Positions 1 to 9,484 of a stretch of 37,076 nt of DNA are shown here, in pieces (positions within the stretch are counted from its first letter, which is position 1; each line of letters opens with the position of its first letter). Origin of the DNA: Prevotella sp. MGM1. GTDB lineage: Bacteria; Bacteroidota; Bacteroidia; Bacteroidales; Bacteroidaceae. Below the pieces are notes generated by a model. The model did no database searches and had not been told where the DNA came from. It saw only the letters and a list, made by a program, of their open reading frames with translations. The stretch covers positions 1-37,076 of the forward strand of contig NZ_BEWV01000162.1 in assembly GCF_002933775.1 (NCBI RefSeq), in the 5' to 3' direction. The position numbers and the translations under genes were made by a program.

Positions 1-647
1 AGTATAAGGAGGAGCATCCGGGGTACAAGGTGGTGAGCTATGTGAACACCACGGCCGCCGTGAAAGCTCTCACCGACGTGGTTGTGACGAGCGGAAACGC
101 CCGCAAGATAGTGGAGGCGCTGCCTAAGGACGAGAAGATAATCTTCGGGCCCGACAAGAATCTCGGTTCCTATATAAACGAGGTCACGGGCAGGCAGATG
201 CTTCTATGGAACGGCGGTTGCCATGTACACGAGCGTTTTTCGGTAGAGGCGATAGCGGATTTGAAGAAAGCGCATCCCGGAGTGAAGGTGCTGGCGCATC
301 CTGAGTGCAAGGGTACAGTGCTGGCACTGGCCGACGTGATAGGTTCAACGGCGGTGTTGCTCGACTATGCTGTAAAGAGCGGTGACAGGGAGTTTATAGT
401 GGCTACCGAGTCGGGGATACTGCATGAGATGAACCGTAAGTGTCCCGGTAAGACATTCATCCCCGTGCCTCCCGAGATCGGTGAGGGAAGCATGGGATGT
501 TCCTGCAACGAGTGCGACTACATGAAGATGAACACGCTGCTGAAGATATACAACACTCTAAGATACGAATGGCCAGCAGTAGATGTCGACGCTGATACCG
601 CTCGCCGGGCCGTGAAGCCTATCGAGAGGATGCTCGCAATGAGCTGA
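1..647 (+). CDS. nadA: Quinolinate synthase A (NadA), 3' part
   Basis: Quinolinate synthase condenses iminoaspartate with dihydroxyacetone phosphate to quinolinate, the first committed intermediate of de novo NAD synthesis, in the cytoplasm. The reading frame is open from base 3 and the true start lies before the window. The three cluster regions of the family are visible: the cysteine in NGGCHVHERF, the HPECKGTV motif, and the C-terminal CSCNEC motif followed by DYMKMNTL. In known NadA proteins one cysteine from each region holds a [4Fe-4S] cluster. The stop at 645-647 overlaps by 29 bp the stop of the convergent minus-strand membrane protein gene, so there is no room for an ordinary intergenic terminator. 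Identity is very secure; only the N-terminal part is missing because of the window edge. Confidence 0.97.
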   Translation, partial: YKEEHPGYKVVSYVNTTAAVKALTDVVVTSGNARKIVEALPKDEKIIFGPDKNLGSYINEVTGRQMLLWNGGCHVHERFSVEAIADLKKAHPGVKVLAHPECKGTVLALADVIGSTAVLLDYAVKSGDREFIVATESGILHEMNRKCPGKTFIPVPPEIGEGSMGCSCNECDYMKMNTLLKIYNTLRYEWPAVDVDADTARRAVKPIERMLAMS

Positions 648-2649
648 CGGCGGCGATACCGGCTATTGCGAACGGCAGGGAGGCATTGAAATACGTAATG
701 TCGTACATAGAGTTGAAAATCTCCGTCCATGTGCCGTGTGCCAGCATGCTGTGGGTAAATGCCGTGGCGGGCAGCAGAACCATCATCACGGACGTGAAAA
801 CGAGCATCCGGACGTGATTGCCTTTCCATTTGAGAGCGAGCAAGAGCGCTGCCGTCAGCGCGATGACTGAGTCTGGGGGTGTCCCCTGCCGTGTCTGAAG
901 CACGAACGGGTTGTATTCGGCTCCTGTGAGGGCGTCGAAATCCCACAGGGCGAGCGGCAGGAAAGTTATTATAAAGGTGATGATAACCGTCAGTGGGACG
1001 GTTATCATTATTTTTTTGTCTGTCCGCAGATAGCCGGGCAGCAGGCAGATGAACAGCGGAAAGGCCGTGGAAAGGCGTGTGCTGAGCCATAGCCCGCAGC
1101 ATACCGACAATATTATGGCATGGTTTGTGAAGTCTGTTTGCCGCCGGCATATATATAATATGAAAGCACACAGCAGCATGAAGTTTGTCATCATGTCGCT
1201 CCTCACGGCTGTCTCGTACCACAGGCTGACGCTCGCCGTAAGCAGAGCGGCCGATACAATGGCGGCTGTCGTGCCGTAAGCGTACCTCACGCTTAGTATG
1301 AAGACAACTGTTGCGGCGATTACGGACAGTCCTACGTTGTTCAAAAAGTAGAATGGTATGTGTAATACCATCCACACGGGAAAAGGAGACGCAAAGCCGC
1401 CCAAATGCGTCTCGGCCATATACGGGTATTCTCCGCCAAGCAGAGCGGCTATCACGTTATGGATGGCCGACCAGCGATCCACTTGTATCTGCATGGGGTC
1501 GAAGTGGTATTGAACGGCTATCATCATAACAGTCATGGCAGGGATTATGGCGTACAGGGTCTTCGGCGAACGCATGACTGCGCTGTCTTTGTATTTATAC
1601 ATTATATGTATCAGTGAGAGGACGGCGAACAGATATGACATGATAATGTACCCGAACATGTCTGTCACGCGCATGGTATACTTGCATATCACCATGTATC
1701 CCACTCCGGCGTATATGACCGTGGCGGCCGATGTTATGCCGTTTCCCGGCTTGGCGATGAACTTGTCGAGTTTATAAAGAAAATAAGCGAGTAGGCAGGA
1801 AAAAGCCATGTATAGCGGAATCACTGCCGCGTTATTGTCAATATGGGCCATGAACGGAGTGTGAACCATGAACAGTTCGTATGTGGCTAAGCCTGTAACG
1901 GAGAGTATTCTTGATTTTGTTGCCTCCGGAAAGAAATACGGCAGTGTGATGACGAATATTCCCAGAGGCATTTTGATGAGCAGCAGTATGATGTTGTAAG
2001 GCAGTGTTCCGATAAAAGCCCTTACGCAGTGAATTTCTTTCAACAGCAGGAATGTCATGCCCACGGCAAGCGATGACAAGCCCACGGCAAGGATTTTACG
2101 GGCGTTCCATTGCCGGATACTGCCTATGTGGCGCGAGGCCATATAGCCGGCGAAGAACGAAAAGGCTTGTTCGCTTTCCAGTTGCGGCAGAAAAACATTG
2201 GCGATACCGAACAATGCCAGTGCCGTTGTTTTATGGCGACATAGAAAACGGTTTGCCATCCAGAAGGCGGCATACCACCTCAGTAGGAAGGTTATGAACC
2301 AGAAGTCGCATTTTACGAAGAAGATATTATTGAAAAGCCACTCGGGAGTGAACTCTGCTCGGAAGGGAATGACAAGCAGCGTGAATATCCAGAACGGTAT
2401 GATGATGCGTTTGAACTTCTTGGTCCAAAAACCGTCGATGCCTTTTGACTTGTAGCTTTCGTTGAGTCCGAAGCCCGATACGAACATGAATATTGCCACT
2501 CCGATGCTTGCCGGCAGGTTGAGAAATCTCGGATAACCGTCTGTCTGCATTACGTAATGCAATGCCATTATAATGATGATAGACAGTCCTTGCAGGCATC
2601 TTGTGTGCTTATGAGACAGTATTTCGGCTGCCGGCAGTGTTCGTATCAT
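619..2649 (-). CDS. Membrane acyltransferase-3 / GT-C-like fusion protein
   Basis: A 676-residue multi-spanning membrane protein. The first ~320 residues resemble the acyltransferase family 3 (OafA/YrhL type): an early helix followed by a histidine (ALHYVM, about residue 31), the FMFVSGFGLNESY segment, and repeated hydrophobic helices. Family members move acyl groups onto surface sugars. After a linker the second half (about 370-676) begins with a loop holding FDPMQIQVDRWSAI and GEYPYMAETHLGG, then eight or more further helices, which recalls GT-C-fold polyprenyl-phosphate-dependent glycosyltransferases; no family name is certain. It is one continuous frame, so the two halves look like a natural fusion. 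It is the last gene of the minus-strand run after porZ (113 bp gap) and overlaps the nadA 3' end by 29 bp. Substrate unknown. Confidence 0.75.
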   Translation of the reverse strand: MIRTLPAAEILSHKHTRCLQGLSIIIIMALHYVMQTDGYPRFLNLPASIGVAIFMFVSGFGLNESYKSKGIDGFWTKKFKRIIIPFWIFTLLVIPFRAEFTPEWLFNNIFFVKCDFWFITFLLRWYAAFWMANRFLCRHKTTALALFGIANVFLPQLESEQAFSFFAGYMASRHIGSIRQWNARKILAVGLSSLAVGMTFLLLKEIHCVRAFIGTLPYNIILLLIKMPLGIFVITLPYFFPEATKSRILSVTGLATYELFMVHTPFMAHIDNNAAVIPLYMAFSCLLAYFLYKLDKFIAKPGNGITSAATVIYAGVGYMVICKYTMRVTDMFGYIIMSYLFAVLSLIHIMYKYKDSAVMRSPKTLYAIIPAMTVMMIAVQYHFDPMQIQVDRWSAIHNVIAALLGGEYPYMAETHLGGFASPFPVWMVLHIPFYFLNNVGLSVIAATVVFILSVRYAYGTTAAIVSAALLTASVSLWYETAVRSDMMTNFMLLCAFILYICRRQTDFTNHAIILSVCCGLWLSTRLSTAFPLFICLLPGYLRTDKKIMITVPLTVIITFIITFLPLALWDFDALTGAEYNPFVLQTRQGTPPDSVIALTAALLLALKWKGNHVRMLVFTSVMMVLLPATAFTHSMLAHGTWTEIFNSMYDITYFNASLPFAIAGIAAVSSLRASSR

Positions 2650-2762
2650 GTGTTTCGGGTGCTTTACTGTTGTTCGTTCTGTGGCTTATTGTCGTCTTGT
2701 TCGGCGGCTTTCTTTGTCTGTTAGGAATATTGTCTGTTATAGGGTGGTTGCCGGTATTTTCA

Positions 2763-4799
2763 TCAGTTGACTATCGCTATCTTGCATACGGTGCCTTTCG
2801 AGCCGTCGGCCTTTGCCGTATGCACCATATATACGCCCGAAGCCACTCTACGGCCGTCTTTGTCACGGCCGTTCCAGGTAAACATTCCGCCGTTGCTGCG
2901 TCCCTGAGCCACTATCGCTCCGTTGGCCGTGGTTATCTTTACGTCGGCGTTCATGGAGAGACCTACCACGGTGATGAGTCCTGTGTGGTCGGGTGTCACG
3001 GGATTGGGATATGCGTATACGTTGTCGTCTGTCATGTCGTCGCTTGGCGTCGTGGCGTCACTCATGTATGAGCAGAGCCCTTTGTCTGTGCCCATGAACA
3101 CCTCTCCGGTGCTGTTGTTTACCGCTATCGACTCGACGGTATTGGATAAAAGCATGCTGTTGTCGAACGTGAAGTGATGTATTTCCTCGATGTTGTCGTC
3201 GCTGATGAGGTATACTCCGTTGCCGTCGGTGGCAAACCATTTCCTGTTGGCACCGTCGACTACGATGTCTCTTATCCCGATGCCGGCCAACAGGTAGTCG
3301 GCAAGGTTTGTTCCGTCGTTTCTCGGCACTTTGACCTGAGTGAATTTATAGTCGTCTTTGAATATGTCTTCTTTCTCGATGACTATCGGCCCGATGTTTG
3401 TTCCTATCCAGATGTTCCCTTCTTTGTCTTCCGTTATGGCCGGAAGTGTGGTAATGCTGCCTATGTTGGCACCGTCCTGGTTGTAGAACCTGTCGAATGC
3501 TTTGATGCCGTCGGTAGCCGGATCATAGCAGAATACGGCCGGTTTTTCCCAATAGTCGAAATTAAACCAGAACAGTCCGCGGCTGTCTTCAAACATCTTT
3601 ATCATATATGTCTTCGATATTCCGTTTTTGTCGAGCAGCTCTTTCTTGTTGTGTGTGGTCCAATTACCGTCTCTTTGTAGTGCTATTACCGACTGGCCGG
3701 GTGCCATGCTGTTCAGGCACCACAACGTTCCGCCTTTATCGAAAGCGCAGGTGAACACACAATTGTAGTTATATGAGTTTAAACCTGATTTTATCGGACT
3801 GTTGTCCATGGTGTATTCCTTTTCCAACCTGCCGTTCCTGAACTCGTAAATGCCTGTCCGTCCGCATGCGAACACATGTCCGGCGTCTTTCGGATCAACA
3901 TCGACGCTCATTATATCGACATAGTTATGCTCGTCTGTTCCGAAGTCATCCTGATATATTGTCCAGTCATCGGATATGTTGTCGGAACGGTCGAGCACCT
4001 GGACTGTGCCGGGACGCATGAGGTCCGACAGTATGTTGTATCCGCAACCGACGGTATATAGTTTGTTGTTTCTGATCCGCATGAAGCCGAAATTATTGTA
4101 TTTGGGTCCTCCGGGATTGAGTTTCGAGACGGTGGGCAGCAACCTGTCATAATCGCTCGTGTCGATATCGAACATGCTTGCGTCGTAGTCTTGGGTTATA
4201 GTCCAATTGTTTCTGTCCACTAAATTGTCGGACATAGATGCCGACATCACAATGTTATCTTTTCTTTTGACGTAAATACGGTTGCCGCTTACAACAATGC
4301 GGGCCATGCTGATGCCGAAGATATTATACGATTCACTTATCTCAGCCCTGTCCATGTCTACCTTTACCGCTCCGAAATTAGTGGCGAGATAGGCGTGTTT
4401 GCCGTGTATGAAGATGTCGTTCACGGTCTTGTCTTCCGTCATGGGTTTTGCGTACAGCGCCGAAATGTTATTCACATTGCCGTTGATGTCGATGAGGTCT
4501 ATGTTCGAGTTTCCGTATACGGCTATCAGGCGGCGCGCCGTTTTCGACCATGCCATATGTGTGATATACGTGTCGTTAAGGCCGTTTGTACGGTCGTAAA
4601 CGGTTATCGACATGTCTTTTTGGTTATAAGAGAACAGGTTGTTAGACGCCCTTACGAACACATCATCGCCTGCCGGTACTATCTGTTGAATGTCGTGGTA
4701 GGCCAAATAAGCGTTCCATTTGCCGGTGGCGGCATTCGCCAGGCTGCCGGATATTGTGCCGATGATGCAGAAAATATAGACTGTGATTGTTCTTTTCAT
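2763..4799 (-). CDS. porZ: PorZ-like two-propeller protein of the type IX secretion system
   Basis: A 678-residue exported protein. Residues 1-23 form a signal peptide ending SLANA. The body is a chain of beta-propeller blades (recurring patterns such as GNIWIGTNIGPIV, NRKWFATDGNGVYLI and GEVFMGTDKGLCSY) as in two-component-regulator propeller domains. About residue 590 onward is an immunoglobulin-like C-terminal domain starting with YAYPNPV and ending in a DGRRVASGVYMV strand, like T9SS sorting domains. This architecture matches PorZ, which in Porphyromonas gingivalis sits on the cell surface in the attachment complex and delivers anionic lipopolysaccharide to the sortase PorU. The gene follows rdgB with a 173 bp gap. 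An alternative is another T9SS-exported propeller protein; length and order of domains favour PorZ. Confidence 0.85.
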   Translation of the reverse strand: MKRTITVYIFCIIGTISGSLANAATGKWNAYLAYHDIQQIVPAGDDVFVRASNNLFSYNQKDMSITVYDRTNGLNDTYITHMAWSKTARRLIAVYGNSNIDLIDINGNVNNISALYAKPMTEDKTVNDIFIHGKHAYLATNFGAVKVDMDRAEISESYNIFGISMARIVVSGNRIYVKRKDNIVMSASMSDNLVDRNNWTITQDYDASMFDIDTSDYDRLLPTVSKLNPGGPKYNNFGFMRIRNNKLYTVGCGYNILSDLMRPGTVQVLDRSDNISDDWTIYQDDFGTDEHNYVDIMSVDVDPKDAGHVFACGRTGIYEFRNGRLEKEYTMDNSPIKSGLNSYNYNCVFTCAFDKGGTLWCLNSMAPGQSVIALQRDGNWTTHNKKELLDKNGISKTYMIKMFEDSRGLFWFNFDYWEKPAVFCYDPATDGIKAFDRFYNQDGANIGSITTLPAITEDKEGNIWIGTNIGPIVIEKEDIFKDDYKFTQVKVPRNDGTNLADYLLAGIGIRDIVVDGANRKWFATDGNGVYLISDDNIEEIHHFTFDNSMLLSNTVESIAVNNSTGEVFMGTDKGLCSYMSDATTPSDDMTDDNVYAYPNPVTPDHTGLITVVGLSMNADVKITTANGAIVAQGRSNGGMFTWNGRDKDGRRVASGVYMVHTAKADGSKGTVCKIAIVN

Positions 4800-4972
4800 A
4801 TTATTACGCTTGTTTTGATGTATGTCCGTAAGATGCCTTATGTCTCTCTGTCAGCAGGTAATTGTAGTTTTTCCGGCATGTGGTCATCGGTATGTCGACA
4901 GATGGGTATTCCTATCGGTAACCAATCACCGTGTTTCGGAAAACCAATGGTTAATCGTATGGTATCGGCATG

Positions 4973-5569
4973 CTACCTTTCCAACAGGTAACCGGCCAGT
5001 TTCTTGACCGCTCTCGCACGATGGCTGATTTGGTTTTTGATGTCGTTTCCAAGTTCGGCGAATGTCTTTTCATATCCATCGGGACAGAATACGGGGTCGT
5101 ATCCGAAGCCTTCCCCACCCCTTCTCTCTCGTATTATGCTGCCGTTGACGATGCCTTCGAATGTCATTACGGTGTCGGCCGCTTGCCCATCGCCTGTCAG
5201 TATCATTGCTATCACGGTGCGGAAGCGTGCCTTCCTGTTGTCGTTGTCTCCGAGTTCGGCCAGCAGTTTGTCCATGTTGGCCTCGCTGTCGTGCCCTGCT
5301 CCGCCCGCATACCGTGCGCTGTAAACTCCCGGCGCGCCGCCGAGTGCGTCCACTTCGAGACCCGTATCGTCGGCAAATACGCTCAATCCGTAATTGCGGC
5401 GTATGTAATAGGCTTTCTGCATGGCGTTCTCTTCGAGGGTGTGCCCCGTCTCGGGTATGTCTGTCGTGCACCCGATGTCTTTCAACGATACTACTTCTAT
5501 ATCGCTGCCGAGCATGTTTCTTATCTCACTTAGTTTATGCTCGTTGTTTGTCGCGAATACTATTTTCAT
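4973..5569 (-). CDS. rdgB: Non-canonical purine NTP pyrophosphatase (RdgB/HAM1)
   Basis: A 198-residue cytoplasmic enzyme that hydrolyses ITP, dITP and XTP to the monophosphate, keeping deaminated purines out of DNA and RNA. The N-terminus [16 protein letters not shown] carries the family's nucleotide-binding T/S-x-N-x-x-K motif, [17 protein letters not shown] holds the catalytic acidic residues, and [10 protein letters not shown] and SHRARA are the usual substrate-contact motifs near the C-terminus. Length is normal. It lies downstream of leuS on the same strand, but a 61 bp inverted repeat and a 28 bp hairpin separate them, so co-transcription is doubtful. Confidence 0.97.
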   Translation of the reverse strand: MKIVFATNNEHKLSEIRNMLGSDIEVVSLKDIGCTTDIPETGHTLEENAMQKAYYIRRNYGLSVFADDTGLEVDALGGAPGVYSARYAGGAGHDSEANMDKLLAELGDNDNRKARFRTVIAMILTGDGQAADTVMTFEGIVNGSIIRERRGGEGFGYDPVFCPDGYEKTFAELGNDIKNQISHRARAVKKLAGYLLER

Positions 5570-5579
5570 GTTATGAGGG

Positions 5580-5811
5580 AGTTAATGGAGTTAAAGGATT
5601 TATAGCGGACTGCGTCCGCGGGAGTTAAAGACAATGGCTTTTTGTTCTTTGAATAGTTAAAGAAATAAGGGAATTAAGAAATTAAGACAATGTTTTCAGA
5701 CTTGAAAGCAATCATATCTTTGTACTTATCGCTAATGGTTCAATACTTGAAAGCCATTGTCTTTGACTCCCGCGGACGCTGTCCGCTATAAGTCCTTTAA
5801 CTTCTTTAACT
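5580..5811. repeat. MITE-like element with 61 bp inverted repeat arms
   Basis: Bases 5580-5640 and 5751-5811 are reverse complements at 56 of 61 positions by my count. Each arm contains a GC-rich palindromic core (GCGGAC..GTCCGC) between stretches rich in the word GTTAAAG. The 110 bp centre contains a degenerate third copy of the AT-rich part (about 5655-5685), and the words ACTTGAAAGC appear twice (near 5701 and 5745). No frame inside codes for anything recognisable. The size, long arms and non-coding content suggest a miniature mobile or REP-like element. Copies elsewhere in the genome cannot be checked here. Confidence 0.7.
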
Positions 5812-5814
5812 TCA

Positions 5815-5872
5815 AAAATCATCTTACCAAGCCCTCAAAAACAGGTTTTTGAGGGCTTGGTAAGATGATTTT
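5815..5872 (-). terminator. 28 bp perfect hairpin at the leuS stop codon
   Basis: Arms 5815-5842 and 5845-5872 are perfect reverse complements with a 2-base centre. The right arm reaches into the leuS stop codon (TAA on the minus strand, 5871-5873). On the minus strand the 3' flank of the stem is T-rich, which fits a rho-independent terminator of leuS, although the stem is much longer than usual. Confidence 0.75.
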
Positions 5873-8801
5873 ATTTAATAACCACGTTCACCATGCGTTT
5901 CGGCACGATGATAACCTTCACTATCTGCTTGCCTTCAGTGTATTTTGCGGAGCGCTCGTCGGCCAGCACGGCGGCTTCTATCTGCTTGTTGTCGGCATCG
6001 GCGGCAAACTGCATCTCGAAGCGACGCTTGCCGTTGAAGGCCACACCGAGCTGAACGGTGCTCTCAACGAGATATTTCTCGTCGTGTTCGGGCCATGCGG
6101 CATCGCACACGCTGCCATCGCCTCCGAGTGCGCTCCACAACTCTTCGGCTATATGCGGGGCGAACGGAGCTATGAGAACGACAATCGTTCGGAGCAGTTC
6201 CTTGTTGCGGCACTTCTGTTGCGACAGTTCGTTGACACATATCATGAACGCCGATATCGACGTGTTGTAACTGAAATTCTCTATGTCCTGCGACACTTTC
6301 TTTATCAGCTTGTGTACCGATTTGAGCTGTCCGGCAGTCGGTTCGCTGTCGTCCCATGTGGCGTTGCCGCTCTTTTGGTCGTAGAACAAGCCCCAGAACT
6401 TCTTCAAGAAACGGTGGCAACCGTCTATTCCGTTGGTGTCCCACGGCTTGCTTTGCTCCACGGGACCGAGGAACATCTCATAGAGCCTGAGTGTGTCGGC
6501 GCCGTATTTCTCCACGATCATATCCGGATTGACCACGTTGTACATCGACTTCGACATTTTCTCGACCGCCCATCCGCACACATACTTGCCGTTTTCGAGT
6601 ATGAACTCGGCATTGTTGTATTCCGGTCGCCATGCCTTGAAGGCTTCGGTGTCGAGTATGTCGCCGCTTACTATGTTCACGTCAACATGAATAGGAGTAA
6701 CGTCGTATTCGTCTTTGAGGCCCAGTGAGACAAATTTATTGGTATCCTTGATGCGGTATACGAAGTTGCTACGTCCCTGTATCATGCCCTGGTTGACGAG
6801 CTTGCGGAACGGTTCTTCGCTGCGCGAGTATCCGTAATCGTAGAGGAACTTGTTCCAGAAGCGCGAGTAGATGAGATGACCGGTGGCGTGCTCGGTGCCG
6901 CCCACGTAGAGATCGACGCACTGCCAGTATCCGGCCGCGTCTTCGCTTACGAGCGCACTGTTGTTGTGCGGATCCATATAGCGCAGGTAATACGCGCTCG
7001 AACCGGCAAATCCCGGCATGGTGTTCAGTTCGATTGGGAATACTTTGACGTTGTCTATGTTAGTGTTGTCCGTTATCTCGTTTTTCTCAGTGTCCCAAGC
7101 CCATTTCGTGGCGTGTCCGAGCGGCGGCTCTCCCGTCTCCGTGGGCAGGAACTTAGCCACTTCGGGCAGTTCAAGCGGCAGCTTGTCTTCCGGAATCATG
7201 TATGGCATGCCGTCCTTGTAGTATACGGGGAACGGCTCGCCCCAGTAGCGCTGGCGGGAGAATATGGCATCGCGTAGACGGAAATTTACCTTCACGTGGC
7301 CCAGATTATTGGTTTTGACATACTCCTTGGTCTTGGCGATGGCCTCCTTTACTGTAAGTCCGTTGAGCGAGAAGCCCCCCTCTCCCACTCCGTCCGTTGA
7401 GTCGGCGGCGGCCGGCGAGTTCATCACGATACCCTCTTTGGCGTCGAAGCTCTCCTCGCTCACGTCGGCTCCCTCTATCAACGGGATAATCGGCAGGTTG
7501 AAATGCTTGGCGAAGGCATAGTCGCGCGAGTCGTGCGCAGGCACTGCCATGATGGCTCCCGTGCCGTATCCGGCGAGGACATACTCGCTGATCCATATCG
7601 GGATGTTCTTTCCCGTGAACGGGTTGACGGCATAGCTGCCCGAGAACACGCCCGTGACACGTCGGTCACTGATACGTTCGCGCTCGGTGCGCTTCTTCAC
7701 GTATGCTATGTATTCGTCCACTGCGGCGCGCTGTCCGGCAGTGGTAAGGCGGTCTACGAGTTCGCTCTCGGGTGCGAGCACCATGAATGTCACACCGAAT
7801 ATGGTGTCGGCGCGGGTGGTGAAGATTGTGAAGCTATCGTCCTCATCCATAAGTGGGGATGAAGAGTCGGCGTCCCGGCGGCCATCGTCTGACGGCTCTA
7901 CCCTTTCGGGTGAGCCTGATGGTGTTGCCACCTTGAACCTCATTTCCGTACCCTCGCTGCGTCCTATCCAGTTGCGTTGCGTCTCTTTCAGCGAGTCGGT
8001 CCAGTCTACGTTGTCCAGTCCGTCGAGCAGACGCTGTGCGTATGCCGACACGCGCAGACACCACTGGCGCATCTTTTTCTGCACCACGGGATAGCCGCCG
8101 CGCTCGCTTACTCCGTCCACCACTTCGTCGTTTGCCAGCACGGTGCCCAGTTGCGGACACCAGTTTACCATCGTCTCGCCAAGGTAGGCTATGCGGTAGT
8201 TCATCAGTATCTCCTGCTGCTCTTTCTCGGTCATGGCCTTCCACTGCTCGGCAGTGAAGTGAAGTTCCTCGCCGCAGGCCGCGTTGAGACCCTCGTTCCC
8301 GTGTTTTTGGAAAGCGTCCGTGAGTTCCTGTATCGGTCTTGCCCTGTTAGTGTCGTTGCAGTAGTAGCTTTCAAACATCTTCTTGAACGCCCACTGCGTC
8401 CAGTGATAGTATTCCGGATCGCAGGTGCGTATCTCGCGGCTCCAGTCGAACGAGAAGCCTATCTTGTCGAGCTGCTCGCGGTATCGGCCGATGTTAGCCT
8501 CGGTAGTCACCGCCGGGTGCTGTCCCGTCTGTATGGCGTATTGCTCGGCGGGCAGTCCGTATGCGTCGTAACCCATCGGGTTCAGCACGTTGTATCCGTT
8601 GAGACGCTTGTACCGTGCGTATATGTCGCTGGCTATATATCCGAGCGGGTGGCCTACGTGCAGGCCGGCTCCCGAGGGGTAGGGGAACATGTTAAGCACG
8701 TAGAACTTCTTTTTTTCCTTGTCTTCCGTCACTTTGTAGGTGTTGTCTTTCACCCACTTCTCATGCCATTTTTTCTCGATTTCTCTGAAATTGTATTCCA
8801 T
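5871..8801 (-). CDS. leuS: Leucyl-tRNA synthetase
   Basis: A 976-residue class I aminoacyl-tRNA synthetase that charges tRNA-Leu. Visible signatures: the HIGH-type motif HVGHPLGY (about residues 48-55), the CP1 editing domain starting near WIGRSEGTE, and the KMSKS loop in [15 protein letters not shown], followed by the anticodon-binding helical domain. Length is somewhat above typical bacterial LeuRS. Two apparently inserted low-complexity segments account for part of this: one in the editing domain (about residues 295-323, rich in S, D, P and R; DNA 7850-7920) and one near residue 455 ([16 protein letters not shown]). The first has a hairpin at DNA level. Start ATG 8799-8801 follows a recognisable promoter by about 110 bp. 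Transcription probably ends at the hairpin over its stop. Confidence 0.98.
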   Translation of the reverse strand: MEYNFREIEKKWHEKWVKDNTYKVTEDKEKKKFYVLNMFPYPSGAGLHVGHPLGYIASDIYARYKRLNGYNVLNPMGYDAYGLPAEQYAIQTGQHPAVTTEANIGRYREQLDKIGFSFDWSREIRTCDPEYYHWTQWAFKKMFESYYCNDTNRARPIQELTDAFQKHGNEGLNAACGEELHFTAEQWKAMTEKEQQEILMNYRIAYLGETMVNWCPQLGTVLANDEVVDGVSERGGYPVVQKKMRQWCLRVSAYAQRLLDGLDNVDWTDSLKETQRNWIGRSEGTEMRFKVATPSGSPERVEPSDDGRRDADSSSPLMDEDDSFTIFTTRADTIFGVTFMVLAPESELVDRLTTAGQRAAVDEYIAYVKKRTERERISDRRVTGVFSGSYAVNPFTGKNIPIWISEYVLAGYGTGAIMAVPAHDSRDYAFAKHFNLPIIPLIEGADVSEESFDAKEGIVMNSPAAADSTDGVGEGGFSLNGLTVKEAIAKTKEYVKTNNLGHVKVNFRLRDAIFSRQRYWGEPFPVYYKDGMPYMIPEDKLPLELPEVAKFLPTETGEPPLGHATKWAWDTEKNEITDNTNIDNVKVFPIELNTMPGFAGSSAYYLRYMDPHNNSALVSEDAAGYWQCVDLYVGGTEHATGHLIYSRFWNKFLYDYGYSRSEEPFRKLVNQGMIQGRSNFVYRIKDTNKFVSLGLKDEYDVTPIHVDVNIVSGDILDTEAFKAWRPEYNNAEFILENGKYVCGWAVEKMSKSMYNVVNPDMIVEKYGADTLRLYEMFLGPVEQSKPWDTNGIDGCHRFLKKFWGLFYDQKSGNATWDDSEPTAGQLKSVHKLIKKVSQDIENFSYNTSISAFMICVNELSQQKCRNKELLRTIVVLIAPFAPHIAEELWSALGGDGSVCDAAWPEHDEKYLVESTVQLGVAFNGKRRFEMQFAADADNKQIEAAVLADERSAKYTEGKQIVKVIIVPKRMVNVVIK
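7850..7920 (-). repeat. Candidate in-frame palindromic insertion within leuS
   Basis: On the coding strand this stretch encodes a segment reading roughly [15 protein letters not shown] then [12 protein letters not shown], which interrupts the usual run from the strand after [14 protein letters not shown] to [13 protein letters not shown]. At DNA level 7894-7916 forms a hairpin (GGCTC-ACCC-GAAA-GGGT-A-GAGCC on the coding strand). A palindromic, in-frame, low-complexity insert in a surface loop of a conserved enzyme resembles the Rickettsia palindromic element phenomenon. This is a suggestion only; no second copy lies in the window. Confidence 0.4.
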
Positions 8802-8912
8802 TTCCGTATCTTGTTTTTTTGTTTTTCGCTTTTCGCGGATGTGCCGCCGTCATCGACAGTCGTGTCTCCGGGCAACGGTTCGAGCGCTGTTGCCTGCTTT
8901 TATATTAATGTG

Positions 8913-8943
8913 CAAAGATAGCGAAAAGCAGGATAATAACAAA
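8913..8943 (-). promoter_or_regulatory. leuS promoter (Bacteroidota -33/-7)
   Basis: On the minus strand TTTG (8940-8943), a 19 bp spacer and TATCTTTG (8913-8920) match the Bacteroidota consensus. The predicted transcript start is near 8906, about 105 bases upstream of the leuS ATG. Confidence 0.75.
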
Positions 8944-9409
8944 ACAAACGGCTCGTTTTGTTTTCCGCCTGTTTACGGTCGTTTTCCCGTTTGTGACATT
9001 TTCAGCTCCCGCCGCACACTTGTTTTATATTTATTATTTGTAAATAAAATATCATGCGTTTTGCTCTTTATTTTCCTATGCCTGTCTATGTTTTATCGGG
9101 CGTATGGGATTCGGTTTTCATTTGTATTTTGATAAATATCCGTTGTTGTCGGTTTGCTGTACCGTTGCGTAATGTTGAAATATCTGTCTTGTCGCGTTCG
9201 GTACCCCGTTGTCATGAGTTTGGCGTCCCGTTATGTGTAACGGATATTGTTTTGTAAATATTATTCATCGTTTTTAATGCTTTTTCGTTATTTTACCGTA
9301 AACAAAATTACGGCAAAAACCAAGCTGTCATATATATAACTGTGATGCAGATGACGATACGGCGGTGTTTTAATTTATGTTTACGAAAGGGAAATAAGCC
9401 TGCCAAATG
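8944..9409. other. AT-rich intergenic region without a recognised gene
   Basis: Nothing in either strand shows a family motif or plausible coding sequence. The stretch separates two divergent promoters (leuS on minus, the secreted protein gene on plus) and is rich in T-runs. An imperfect inverted pair around 9290-9318 (TTTTACCGTAA and TTACGGCAAAA) is the only structure noticed. Confidence 0.6.
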
Positions 9410-9441
9410 TTTGAGTGAATGATATATTTTAATTAAATTTG
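9410..9441 (+). promoter_or_regulatory. Promoter of the secreted OB-fold protein gene
   Basis: TTTG (9410-9413), a 20 bp spacer and TAAATTTG (9434-9441) fit the Bacteroidota consensus. The ATG lies 43 bases after the -7 element, leaving a short AT-rich leader without a Shine-Dalgarno site. Confidence 0.75.
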
Positions 9442-9484
9442 CATACAGAAAGTATAATTATCAACAATTTAAAACAGTATTATT

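Noticed and set aside
2601..3680. Plus-strand open frames opposite porZ
   Set aside because: Valine- and tyrosine-rich translations typical of antisense frames, no motifs.
5715..5722. TATCTTTG promoter inside the MITE-like element
   Set aside because: No TTTG at the right distance and no plus-strand gene downstream; likely chance.
7977..8921. Long plus-strand frame opposite leuS
   Set aside because: Shadow of leuS; sequence is low in recognisable motifs and crosses the leuS promoter.
9290..9318. Terminator hairpin in the leuS-upstream gap
   Set aside because: The arms are short and imperfect, and no gene ends nearby.
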